A stretch of 14,221 nt of DNA from the NCBI GenBank assembly GCA_007117055.1, contig SKHH01000043.1, positions 1 to 14,221 of the forward strand, in the 5' to 3' direction. The translations under genes and the position numbers were made by a program. This DNA comes from Lishizhenia sp. GTDB lineage: Bacteria > Bacteroidota > Bacteroidia > Flavobacteriales_D > Crocinitomicaceae. The notes below the pieces were generated by a model, which was not told the origin of the DNA, did not search any database, and worked only from the letters and a program-made list of their open reading frames with translations. Position 1 is the stretch's first letter. Each line of letters begins with the position of its first letter. This document shows positions 6,786 to 14,221 of the stretch, piece by piece.

Positions 6786-7682
6786 ATGCAGCGGTTTTTA
6801 AAACATATAATAGTTACTTTAATGCTATTTCCTAGTCTAGTTATAGCTCAAGAGTATACGATTAATTTTGATGACTTGGATAGAGAAAGTACCAAAGCTT
6901 TAGATTTAAGCAATAAAAATCTAACTGATATTCCAAAAGAAGTATTTGAATTTATAAACCTCGAAAAGCTGAATTTACGAAATAATAACTTAAAAGAAAT
7001 CCCTAAAGAAATTAGTCAATTGAATACGCTAAAAATCCTAGATTTAAGTATGAATGGAATTACTGAAATTCCTGTGGAATTGTTCGATTTATCAAATTTG
7101 GAGAAATTGTATTTCGGTGATCAGTTAAGGTATCGTTTTTTTTCAGAAAGTGCCAAACGCCAAAACTTCATCGAAGAAATACCTAAAGAAATTGGAAATC
7201 TAGACAAGCTACGTGAACTTGATTTCTCTTATAATCTTATTCCCTCCATTCCTACTGAAATAGAAAAGTTGGTGAACTTAGAAAAGTTAAGTTTTACCAA
7301 TAATAGAATTACAGAACTTCCTAACACTATTGGAAGTTTAAAACAACTTATGTGGTTGCATATTGAAAGAAATAAATTAACTGCGCTACCTAATGAGTTA
7401 ACTGATTTGAAAAATCTTCGTGAACTATATCTAAACACCAATTATATTGAGGCTTTGCCCAAATCAATGGGTAAATTTGAAAATTTGAATACTTTATCCA
7501 TTTCAAACAATCGTTTGAGGACTATCCCAGAAAGTGTAGGCGATATTTTATTGCTATCCACGCTGGATATCTCTAATAATCGAATTGAATCACTTCCAAG
7601 AGATCTCAAATTTTTAAAACATCTCAATAATTTCTATAGGAGTGGTAACTTGATAGAAAATTACGAAATTCCGAATCACTAA
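6786..7682 (+). CDS. Secreted leucine-rich-repeat protein
   Basis: The 298-residue protein starts with a signal peptide (basic MQRFLKH, hydrophobic to about residue 19, likely cut in IA-Q at 21-22), so it should leave the cytoplasm. The rest is about ten 23-residue leucine-rich repeats of the L-x2-L-x-L-x2-N-x-L-x2-IP type, from about residue 34 to the end; good examples are NLEKLNLRNNNLKEIPKEI (58-76) and LLSTLDISNNRIESLP (256-271). Such arrays form a curved solenoid that binds other proteins. Repeat 4 is irregular, with about 14 extra residues (roughly 111-127, rich in Arg, Phe and Ser) that should bulge from the solenoid. There is no T9SS sorting domain and no lipoprotein cysteine, so the product is periplasmic or released. 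It sits alone between a tRNA terminator and a secreted protease. Confidence 0.88.
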   Translation: MQRFLKHIIVTLMLFPSLVIAQEYTINFDDLDRESTKALDLSNKNLTDIPKEVFEFINLEKLNLRNNNLKEIPKEISQLNTLKILDLSMNGITEIPVELFDLSNLEKLYFGDQLRYRFFSESAKRQNFIEEIPKEIGNLDKLRELDFSYNLIPSIPTEIEKLVNLEKLSFTNNRITELPNTIGSLKQLMWLHIERNKLTALPNELTDLKNLRELYLNTNYIEALPKSMGKFENLNTLSISNNRLRTIPESVGDILLLSTLDISNNRIESLPRDLKFLKHLNNFYRSGNLIENYEIPNH

Positions 7683-8052
7683 AATAATGAGCAGTGATTT
7701 AACAAGTCTAGAAATCATGTTAGTATTGCTTTAACAGCTCATTTGTAACATCAATGATTAATCGATATCACTCAAGACTCTTGAATGATTGCTAATAGAA
7801 ACTAACACTTTCTGATTCGCTGCAATTCTTCTTGCAAATTCTATTTGACAACTGATAAAACTTTCTTCTTGGGCATTCAAGGAAGAATGAACTTTCTCCA
7901 AAATCAAACCACCACGTTTCGGCGTTAAGCAGTTGTTCTTCTTTTGTTATATTTTGAAGTTTACACGACAAAAACAACCGTTTACCATTTTATAGATGCC
8001 ATTGGATAAAGATTTATTTAATTTAGTGGGACATAAACAAAACAAAAAAACT
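7683..8052. other. Gene-free region between the LRR and protease genes
   Basis: About 370 bp lie between the LRR stop and the chosen protease start. The first 60 bases contain nested pairings (see 7686-7743). TCAAGA-C-TCTTGA at 7772-7784 is a perfect 13-base inverted repeat without a T-tail. TATATTTTG at 7948-7956 is one base too long for a good -7 element, and no convincing protease promoter was found. A 61-codon minus-strand frame (7792-7977) has no family resemblance and is not called. Confidence 0.5.
7686..7743 (+). other. Possible three-way-junction RNA structure in the LRR 3' region
   Basis: AATGAGC (7686-7692) pairs with GCTCATT (7737-7743). Inside it, TGATTT (7695-7700) pairs with AAATCA (7712-7717), and directly next to that TGTTA (7718-7722) pairs with TAACA (7732-7736), which abuts the outer stem. 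The helices have 7, 6 and 5 bp and almost no unpaired junction bases. It could be a 3'-end structure of the LRR mRNA. There is no T-run for an ordinary terminator, and in AT-rich DNA this may be chance. Confidence 0.25.
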
Positions 8053-11000
8053 ATGAAATTTCAACTACTCATTAAAAGCTATTTAATAGTCTTTCTTATT
8101 ATCACTCAATCTTCTTTTATATTTGGACAAATGAGAGGTCCGTTGGAAGAGCCTTTTATTCCTGGGCACATAATCATTCAAGTTAATGACGGTGTAGATG
8201 TTAAAAGTTTAGTTGACCAATTGCCGAGTCAGTATGAATTCAAAATAAATCGTCAGCTTTCTAAAATTATGAGAGCTTGGTTAATCGAGTTTAACTCTGA
8301 TGAACTAGAACAAATGGAGGCGATTCGATTGATATATGATTATCCTGAAATTTCAATCGCTCAAAACAACCATCTTGTTGAAGTGCGTTCAACTATCCCA
8401 AATGATCCTGAATATGGAAGTCAGTGGCACCATAAAAATACCGGACAAGGAGGAGGTACTCCAGGAGCTGATATTAAGTCAGAGGAAGCTTGGGAAATTA
8501 CCACTGGTGGAAAAAATGCGAATGGAGACGATATTGTTGTATGTATTTTAGAGCAAGTTGATTTCAGTCACAATGATTTACAAGCAAATCATTGGACCAA
8601 TACTGCGGAAATTCCAGGTAACGGAATTGATGACGATGGTAATGGATACATAGATGATATTCACGGTTGGAATGTAGGAAATAACTCTGGAAATCTTCCA
8701 ACTAACAATTCAGGACATGGTACAAATGTAGCTGGAATGATTGGTGCTGTTGGAGATAACAATTTAGGAGTTGTTGGAGCAAATTGGGATGTAAAAATGA
8801 TGAATATTACAGGTTATAACACCAATTCTGAAGCTTCTGTAATTTCTGCATATGAATATCCGCTGGTGCAACGTCAAATTTACAACCAAACAAATGGTGC
8901 TCAGGGTGCTTTTGTGGTAGCAACAAATGCTTCTTGGGGAATAGATAATGCTAACCCGAACAATTACCCCCTATGGTGTGCTTATTATGATACATTAGGT
9001 AAATACGGTATACTTAATTGTGGAGCAACGTCAAATTCAAATATAAATGTTGATGTAAGTGGTGACATGCCAACCGGATGTTCGAGTCAATACATGGTTG
9101 GTATTGGTCGATCTGATCGAAACGATAATTTTCAAGGAGGATATGGTGCTACTACTATCAACTTTGCTGCGCCTGGAATAAATGTGCGTACAACAGCAAA
9201 CAATAACAGTTATACGACAACTACAGGAACATCATTCGCTTCTCCTTTAACAGCAGGAGTTATTGCATTGATGTATTCTATTCCTTGTCCTAACTTTATG
9301 TCTACTGTTTTTTCTGACCCTCAACATGCAGCTGACTTAGTTTTTCACGCACTGATGGATGGAACAGATGAGCGTCCAGCGCTTGTTGGTAATTTTGTGA
9401 CCGGTGGAAGATTAAATGCAAAAAATGCAATTGATCTGCTCATGGAGGAAGTTTGTAGCCCCTGTAACGCTCCTTCTGACATCTCTGTTGAAGATCTTGC
9501 TGAACATACTGTAAGTCTTGTTTATTCAGAAAATGAAGACGTCGAAGAATACAAATTCTATTATCGTGAAGTTGGTTTTAGCCAATGGAATGAAATTTAC
9601 ACTTCCTCAACAAGTATTGATTTAAATCAATTGAATAAATGTACTACGTATGAATATTATATGGAAGCAATTTGTGCGGATGAAATTAGTCAGGCTTCCG
9701 CTATTTCTACCTTTACAACGTTAGGATGTGACGATTGCCTGGAAACGAATTATTGCGAAGTAACTGTTACCAACCCAGAATTACAAGTAGCTATTTGGTC
9801 GCCTTCTTCCATAGCTGGAGATCTCACCTATACAGAAACCACTGGATGGGGAGGAGCGATTTCAGATGGTTATGTTTATGGTGATTTGGTACTTGTGGAT
9901 GATGGCTCTGCTGATCCAACTGAAGGGTGTAATGAACTCATAAATGCATCTGAACTTGAGGGTAAGATTGCCGTTGCACTAAGAGGTACGTGTAACTTTA
10001 CGGCAAAAGCATTAAACGCCCAAGAAGCTGGAGCTATAGGAATTATTATTGCAAATAATGGAGGGCAAATGATTCAAATGGGAGGGACAGAACCTTCGGT
10101 AACAATACCTGCTATTAAAATCTCTACAGATGAAGGTGCTGACATTATAAGCGCTCTTCAAAATGATGAGAATATCACTGCCATGATTGGTAATCAAAAT
10201 GAATTTATACAATCATTTACTTGGGGGGGCGCTGTTGAAAACTCTGGAGATAATAACGGTTATTTCTCCTCTTCACTTCTACTCGAAGCAAGTTTAAATG
10301 ATGAAGTAAGTTTTACTATTGAACCTGGTTTTGATGGTCCTGCCCTACCCTATGGAATTCAAATTTGGATAGATTTAGATCAAGACGGAAGTTTCGATGC
10401 AAATGAAAAACTATACGAAACTACCGAACCCATTACATTAGAAGAATTGAGTGATGTTATTACCATTCCTTCCTCTACTGAAATAGGTACTACAAAAATG
10501 CGTCTTGTAATGGCTTATCAAGGAGTAGGTTCTGAAGATCTTCCTGATGCGTGTGTTGACTTTACTTCAGGAGAAGTTGAGGATTATTGCATCGAAATTT
10601 TAGATGATCAAATTTGTAATACAAAACTAGAAGTACTCACCACAGAACCCTCTTGTAGTAATGTATTTAACGGTGCTATAGAAATAGAAGTTGATGGAAC
10701 TGTTGATGATTACACCTTCGAATGGAATAATGGATTAACTGGAAATGAAATAGCAAGTTTATCAGCTGGAAATTACGCCGTTACAATTACAAATCTTGAT
10801 AATTGTGACACTACTGTTAATGTTTCCTTAGTGGCAAATGATGGAATTACGATTCATTTAGTGGAGAAATTAAATGAAAGTTGTGATGATCTCGCTGATG
10901 GTTCTATCGAAATTGAAGCATCCGGAAGTGATACATATTCCTTCAGCTGGAATAATGGTGGCTCGGCTGCAATAAACGAAAACTTAACTGCAGGTACTCA

Positions 11001-11793
11001 CATTGTAACCGTAACGGGAAGTGAAGGTTGTATTGCTCAAGAGACATACACAATTATAGCAACGGACAATATTGAAATCAACAGTATTGTACAACAACCA
11101 ACATGTGTAGATTCTGAGGACGGCTCCATAGAAATTGAAGCGCTTAATGGTGGAGGAACAATAAACTATCAATGGACAAATGGACCAAGTTCAAATATCT
11201 GGGAAAATTTGGGGAATGGAACGTATGAAATTACAGTTTCAAATGATGATGGTTGTAGTGCTACAAGAGAAATAACCTTGGAAAGTGAAGGGATAGAACC
11301 TACGGCTAGTTTCTCCGAAACGGGAACAGGTGGTGTAACCAAAAATTTCATCAACGAAAGTGAAGATGCTGATAGCTATCTATGGGATTTTGGAGATGGA
11401 ACAACAACAAGTACTACTAACGCTTCTCATACATATGAAGAAGCGGGTGAATTTGAAGTTTGTTTAACCGCACTGAATGCATGTGGAGAAGATACAGAAT
11501 GCATGACTGTAACAGTGAGAGAGGAAGATTTGAGTGCAGATAATCTTTTCTGGACAGAAGGAATACGAGTTTATCCAAACCCAACAAAGGATATTGTTAA
11601 TTTTGAAATTCCTCATATGAATTACGGAACAATCACATTAGTGGATGCTACAGGAAAAATAGTTTTAACTCAAACTATTAAAGACGAAAAAACAACCATT
11701 AACGTGGAACACCTCGTTACAGGCCTTTACGTGTATTCTATTACTAATTTAGATACTAACGCAGTGTACAAACAAAAACTGAGTATTCAATAA
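8053..11793 (+). CDS. Secreted S8 (subtilisin-like) serine protease with T9SS sorting domain
   Basis: I start at the ATG at 8053 because it opens a signal peptide (MKFQLLIKSYLIVFLI, likely cut at G25-Q26); an in-frame ATG 19 codons upstream would bury it. The product is 1246 residues: a prodomain (about 30-112), an S8 catalytic domain (about 115-465) with H222 in GHGTNVAG, a probable oxyanion N328 in GATSN and nucleophile S394 in GTSFASP, and a GIDDDGNGYIDD loop (191-202). Where subtilisins carry the catalytic Asp, the strand reads IVVCILEQVDFSHNDL, with E167 at that position. A fibronectin-like region (471-557), a PA domain (about 575-712), a GEVED domain (about 735-850, GEVED at 840-844), three SprB-type repeats (856-928, 933-1005, 1009-1080), a PKD domain (1082-1156, WDFGDG at 1111-1116) and a type A sorting domain (from VYPNP, 1173-1177, to the C-terminus) follow. 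It should be exported by Sec and then T9SS, and anchored or released at the cell surface. It probably degrades extracellular protein. Confidence 0.93.
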   Translation: MKFQLLIKSYLIVFLIITQSSFIFGQMRGPLEEPFIPGHIIIQVNDGVDVKSLVDQLPSQYEFKINRQLSKIMRAWLIEFNSDELEQMEAIRLIYDYPEISIAQNNHLVEVRSTIPNDPEYGSQWHHKNTGQGGGTPGADIKSEEAWEITTGGKNANGDDIVVCILEQVDFSHNDLQANHWTNTAEIPGNGIDDDGNGYIDDIHGWNVGNNSGNLPTNNSGHGTNVAGMIGAVGDNNLGVVGANWDVKMMNITGYNTNSEASVISAYEYPLVQRQIYNQTNGAQGAFVVATNASWGIDNANPNNYPLWCAYYDTLGKYGILNCGATSNSNINVDVSGDMPTGCSSQYMVGIGRSDRNDNFQGGYGATTINFAAPGINVRTTANNNSYTTTTGTSFASPLTAGVIALMYSIPCPNFMSTVFSDPQHAADLVFHALMDGTDERPALVGNFVTGGRLNAKNAIDLLMEEVCSPCNAPSDISVEDLAEHTVSLVYSENEDVEEYKFYYREVGFSQWNEIYTSSTSIDLNQLNKCTTYEYYMEAICADEISQASAISTFTTLGCDDCLETNYCEVTVTNPELQVAIWSPSSIAGDLTYTETTGWGGAISDGYVYGDLVLVDDGSADPTEGCNELINASELEGKIAVALRGTCNFTAKALNAQEAGAIGIIIANNGGQMIQMGGTEPSVTIPAIKISTDEGADIISALQNDENITAMIGNQNEFIQSFTWGGAVENSGDNNGYFSSSLLLEASLNDEVSFTIEPGFDGPALPYGIQIWIDLDQDGSFDANEKLYETTEPITLEELSDVITIPSSTEIGTTKMRLVMAYQGVGSEDLPDACVDFTSGEVEDYCIEILDDQICNTKLEVLTTEPSCSNVFNGAIEIEVDGTVDDYTFEWNNGLTGNEIASLSAGNYAVTITNLDNCDTTVNVSLVANDGITIHLVEKLNESCDDLADGSIEIEASGSDTYSFSWNNGGSAAINENLTAGTHIVTVTGSEGCIAQETYTIIATDNIEINSIVQQPTCVDSEDGSIEIEALNGGGTINYQWTNGPSSNIWENLGNGTYEITVSNDDGCSATREITLESEGIEPTASFSETGTGGVTKNFINESEDADSYLWDFGDGTTTSTTNASHTYEEAGEFEVCLTALNACGEDTECMTVTVREEDLSADNLFWTEGIRVYPNPTKDIVNFEIPHMNYGTITLVDATGKIVLTQTIKDEKTTINVEHLVTGLYVYSITNLDTNAVYKQKLSIQ

Positions 11794-11829
11794 TATCCAT
11801 TTCGATTAATGTCGAATTAAATAGCTGAG

Positions 11830-11888
11830 AACCCAAGTTATCAAGATCACAAACATTGCATCACTTGTATAACTTGGGTTTACTTTTT
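11830..11888 (+). terminator. Intrinsic terminator of the protease gene
   Basis: AACCCAAGTTAT (11830-11841) pairs perfectly with ATAACTTGGGTT (11869-11880). The stem extends by CAAG/CTTG past a one-base bulge, and TACTTTTT follows. It lies 36 bp after the protease stop, in the convergent gap before the ABC-F gene. In the other direction the hairpin is not followed by a good T-run, so it mainly serves the plus strand. Confidence 0.82.
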
Positions 11889-11977
11889 AAACAACTATTC
11901 CTAGTGGTACGAAAAAATTGTACTTATTGGTAGAATAACATCAATCTTCATCGCAGTTAAAGTCATTTCAAAAGGAA

Positions 11978-13609
11978 CTACAAATCCAAGTGTTTTATTT
12001 GCTCTATTCTATTTCGTTCTAAAAATTCATCGATCGTTTCAAAATGTTCCATTACTCGTTGATCTTTAAACTCAAAGACTTTATCCGCAAGTCCTTCCAA
12101 AAAAGCACGGTCATGCGAAACCAAAATTAAAGTTCCGTCAAACTTAATTAGTGCTTCTTTCAATACATCTTTCGACTTCAAGTCTAGGTGATTGGTAGGC
12201 TCATCTAAAATCAAAACGTTCACTGGTTGCAGTAAAAGACGCACCATAGCAAGTCGCGTTTTTTCCCCTCCTGACAAAAAACCAACTTTCTTATCAATTG
12301 CATCGCCTGAAAACATAAAAGCTCCAAGAATATTTTTGATTTCTTTTCGAATCTCACCCTCTGCTACATTATCAACAGTTTCAAAAACAGACAACTCTGG
12401 GTCTAATAACGAAGCTTGATTTTGAGCAAAGTACCCCACCTTAGCATTATGTCCTAGTTCACAATGCCCATCAAAATCAATTTCTCCTATAATGGATTTT
12501 ATCATAGTGGATTTTCCCTCTCCATTCCTACCTACGAAACATACTTTTTCTCCACGCGCAATGGAAAGGTTAGCATTTTTAAAGACTGATTTATCACCGT
12601 ATGACTTACTCAAGTCTCTAGCCGTAACAGGGTAATCACCTGATCGTTGTGAAGGAGGAAAACGCAAAGAAATAGCCGAGTTATCAATTTCATCGATTTC
12701 TATTAGTTCTAATTTATCCAGCATGCGCTGTCGAGAACTAACCTGATTTGTTTTAGAGTAAGTACCTTTAAACTGCTCTATGAAGCGCTTTGTTTCCTTA
12801 ATCATTTTTTGTTGTTCATGATACGCTTTTAGCTGCTGATCCCGACGCTCCTCTCTCAATACCAAATAATGCGAATAATTTGCTTTATAATCGTAAATAC
12901 GACCCATTGTAATTTCAATCGTTCGATTAGTAATATTATCAATAAAAGTTTTGTCGTGAGAAATCACCATAACAGCCTTAGCTTTATTTTTAAGAAAATC
13001 TTCTAACCAAATTACCGATTCTATATCAATATGGTTTGTTGGCTCATCTAGAAGAACTAAATCTGGTTTTTGAAGTAAAATTTTTGCTAATTCAATTCGC
13101 ATGCGCCAACCTCCACTAAATTCATTTGTTTTACGTGTAAAATCAGAACGCTTAAAACCTAAACCAGTCAACGCTTTTTCTACCTCTGAATCAAAATTAG
13201 TTTCTTCTATAGCGTAGTATTTTTCACCTAAATCTGCTACACGTTCTATAATTTTCATGTATTCATCCGATTCATAATCAGTGCGTACTTCTAACTCTTT
13301 ATTTAATGCCTCGATTTCATTTTTCATTTGAATGACCTCCCCAAAAGCTTTAGAAGTTTCTTGAAAAACGGTACAGTTATCCTCCGTAAGCAGGTGCTGC
13401 GGTAAATAAGCGATTTTTGTATCTGAAGCGCATTGGATTGATCCACGATTTGGCTTTTGAACTCCAGCTATAATTTTCATCATGGTGGATTTCCCCGCAC
13501 CATTTTTTCCCATTAATGCAATTTTGTCATTCGGGTTAATTACAAAACTAATATCTTTAAAAAGTGTTCTTGCACTGAATTCTACTGTAAGCCCATTAAC
13601 TGAAATCAT
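11978..13609 (-). CDS. ABC-F family ATPase (ribosome-associated)
   Basis: The 543-residue protein has two ATP-binding cassettes and no membrane segment, which marks it as ABC-F, a family acting on the ribosome (translation factors and, in some members, antibiotic protection), not a transporter. Cassette 1 has Walker A GKNGAGKST (34-42), signature FSGGW (164-168), Walker B with LLDEPTNH (186-193) and SHD (217-219). Cassette 2 has GRNGEGKST (360-368), LSGGEK (445-450), LILDEPTNH (466-474) and SHD (498-500). Between them lies a charged helical linker (about 245-325), the P-site tRNA interaction motif region. Both catalytic glutamates (E189, E470) are present. It resembles the general housekeeping YheS/YbiT-like branch; no resistance role can be inferred. 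The start ATG at 13607-13609 gives the normal MISVNGLTVEF opening. It is convergent with the protease gene. Confidence 0.93.
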   Translation of the reverse strand: MISVNGLTVEFSARTLFKDISFVINPNDKIALMGKNGAGKSTMMKIIAGVQKPNRGSIQCASDTKIAYLPQHLLTEDNCTVFQETSKAFGEVIQMKNEIEALNKELEVRTDYESDEYMKIIERVADLGEKYYAIEETNFDSEVEKALTGLGFKRSDFTRKTNEFSGGWRMRIELAKILLQKPDLVLLDEPTNHIDIESVIWLEDFLKNKAKAVMVISHDKTFIDNITNRTIEITMGRIYDYKANYSHYLVLREERRDQQLKAYHEQQKMIKETKRFIEQFKGTYSKTNQVSSRQRMLDKLELIEIDEIDNSAISLRFPPSQRSGDYPVTARDLSKSYGDKSVFKNANLSIARGEKVCFVGRNGEGKSTMIKSIIGEIDFDGHCELGHNAKVGYFAQNQASLLDPELSVFETVDNVAEGEIRKEIKNILGAFMFSGDAIDKKVGFLSGGEKTRLAMVRLLLQPVNVLILDEPTNHLDLKSKDVLKEALIKFDGTLILVSHDRAFLEGLADKVFEFKDQRVMEHFETIDEFLERNRIEQIKHLDL

Positions 13610-13630
13610 CTATCTGAAATATTAAAACGG

Positions 13631-13638
13631 CAAAGATA
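13631..13638 (-). promoter_or_regulatory. Predicted -7 element of the ABC-F gene
   Basis: On the minus strand these bases read TATCTTTG, an exact TAnnTTTG match and identical to the -7 box of the cold-shock gene. Transcription would begin around 13624, about 15 bases before the start codon. No good TTTG is seen 19 bp upstream. Confidence 0.55.
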
Positions 13639-13754
13639 ATGCTTCATGTGAGAATACTTCGAATGCTTCTAATGATTCAGACAAAATACGGTTCTTCGTT
13701 TAAAAAAATACGAATACAATTCAGATTAGAAAAAAATGTATAGTACATTGCGCT

Positions 13755-14177
13755 ATGAAATTTACTGTAAGTTCAATATTCGTGCTGTTATCTTTTGTAC
13801 TTTTTGCTCAAGAAAGTAAGGTTTCGCTTACTATTTTTGATGGATACGTAATAGGCGGTTATGTAAATAATGGTGGCTTTTTAAACTACACTGGTCCAAA
13901 TATTAATTTAACCCATAAAGACCACAGGGTTATAGTTGGTATGCTACCCTCCTTGAGGTTTAAAAAAGATAACTCAACTCCTCAAAATGCATTTATCACC
14001 CCCAACCTAGGTGTAGGACTTACCTATAGTTACAAGTTATTAGCTATTCAGCTTCCATTTTATTATAATGCTAAAACGACCACTGAAGATGGAAGCTGGC
14101 ACATCGGGGTTGGTCTTGGGATTAGATTAAATGCTTTCAATGAAAATCAGCATCAAGAACAAAAGCGAACGGACTAA
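13755..14177 (+). CDS. Small secreted, possibly outer-membrane protein of unknown function
   Basis: I do not recognise this 140-residue protein. It starts with a clear signal peptide (MKFTVSSIFVLLSFVLFA, likely cut before Q19). The mature part alternates hydrophobic and polar residues in short strands rich in Gly, Tyr and Asn (for example TIFDGYVIGGYV, 26-37; LGVGLTYSYKLLAIQLPFYY, 85-104; WHIGVGLGIRL, 115-125), a pattern typical of outer-membrane beta-barrels or barrel fragments. At about 120 mature residues it could form only a small barrel, and its tail (NENQHQEQKRTD) is polar instead of ending in an aromatic residue, so the barrel reading is tentative. It is divergent from the ABC-F gene and its partner genes, if any, lie beyond the window. 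The remaining 44 bases to the window end hold nothing I can identify. Confidence 0.65.
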   Translation: MKFTVSSIFVLLSFVLFAQESKVSLTIFDGYVIGGYVNNGGFLNYTGPNINLTHKDHRVIVGMLPSLRFKKDNSTPQNAFITPNLGVGLTYSYKLLAIQLPFYYNAKTTTEDGSWHIGVGLGIRLNAFNENQHQEQKRTD

Positions 14178-14221
14178 TCACATTACTGTTTTATACACCT
14201 GATCGTTCAGATGAATTGTAT

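Noticed and set aside
6601..6786. 61-codon plus-strand open frame after tRNA-Asp
   Set aside because: It runs straight through a strong intrinsic terminator and has no recognisable content.
7792..7977. 61-codon minus-strand open frame between the LRR and protease genes
   Set aside because: No promoter, no family resemblance and no partner genes; a chance frame in non-coding DNA is more likely.
7996..8052. Upstream ATG for the protease
   Set aside because: It would put 19 polar residues before a clear signal peptide, so secretion would fail; the ATG at 8053 is preferred.
10618..11292. Possible recent tandem duplication in the SprB-type repeats
   Set aside because: The three repeats are similar in protein pattern but clearly diverged at the DNA level, so they are old repeats and not a recent expansion.
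11978..13609. ABC-F gene as an antibiotic resistance determinant
   Set aside because: The motifs are generic for housekeeping ABC-F proteins and nothing nearby suggests a resistance cassette or mobile element.

Overview
The window looks like chromosomal DNA from a marine or freshwater member of the Bacteroidota, most likely order Flavobacteriales. The evidence is the low-GC coding sequence, the near absence of Shine-Dalgarno sites, several promoters of the Bacteroidota type (TAnnTTTG at about -7), a giant secreted protease ending in a type IX secretion (T9SS) sorting domain, SprB-type repeats, and the gene order ligA, small conserved protein, dapA. The genus cannot be named from sequence reading alone.

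Left part (1-5600). On the minus strand, a 336-residue protein of unknown function is followed 32 bp later by the N-terminal biotin carboxylase part of pyruvate carboxylase, which runs off the window. I read the unknown protein as a divergent kinase-like fold. Divergently on the plus strand lies a tight three-gene operon: NAD-dependent DNA ligase (ligA), a small conserved protein resembling DUF6913 that overlaps ligA, and dihydrodipicolinate synthase (dapA). It is closed by a strong hairpin terminator.

Middle part (5600-6660). A short gene for a cold-shock-domain protein with a highly charged N-terminal extension is preceded by a recognisable promoter and a leader of about 110 nt. After it comes a perfect 46-bp palindrome whose right end overlaps the -33 box of a textbook Bacteroidota promoter. 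That promoter drives tRNA-Asp(GTC) through a leader of about 105 nt that contains an unassigned 37-codon ORF running into the tRNA. A terminator follows.

Right part (6750-14221). Two secreted proteins come next: a leucine-rich-repeat protein, then a 1246-residue S8 (subtilisin-like) protease with a mosaic C-terminus (fibronectin-like, PA, GEVED, three SprB-type repeats, PKD, T9SS type A sorting domain). The protease has Glu where the catalytic Asp of subtilisins is expected. Its transcription ends at a hairpin facing a minus-strand ABC-F ATPase, and a small secreted, possibly outer-membrane protein is divergent from that.

Most of the window is ordinary housekeeping and secretion. The unexplained elements are the 46-bp palindrome with its overlapping promoter and tRNA leader, the cold-shock leader, the kinase-like protein beside pyruvate carboxylase, and the protease active-site variant. 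I saw no CRISPR array, insertion sequence, phage gene or recognisable defence system.
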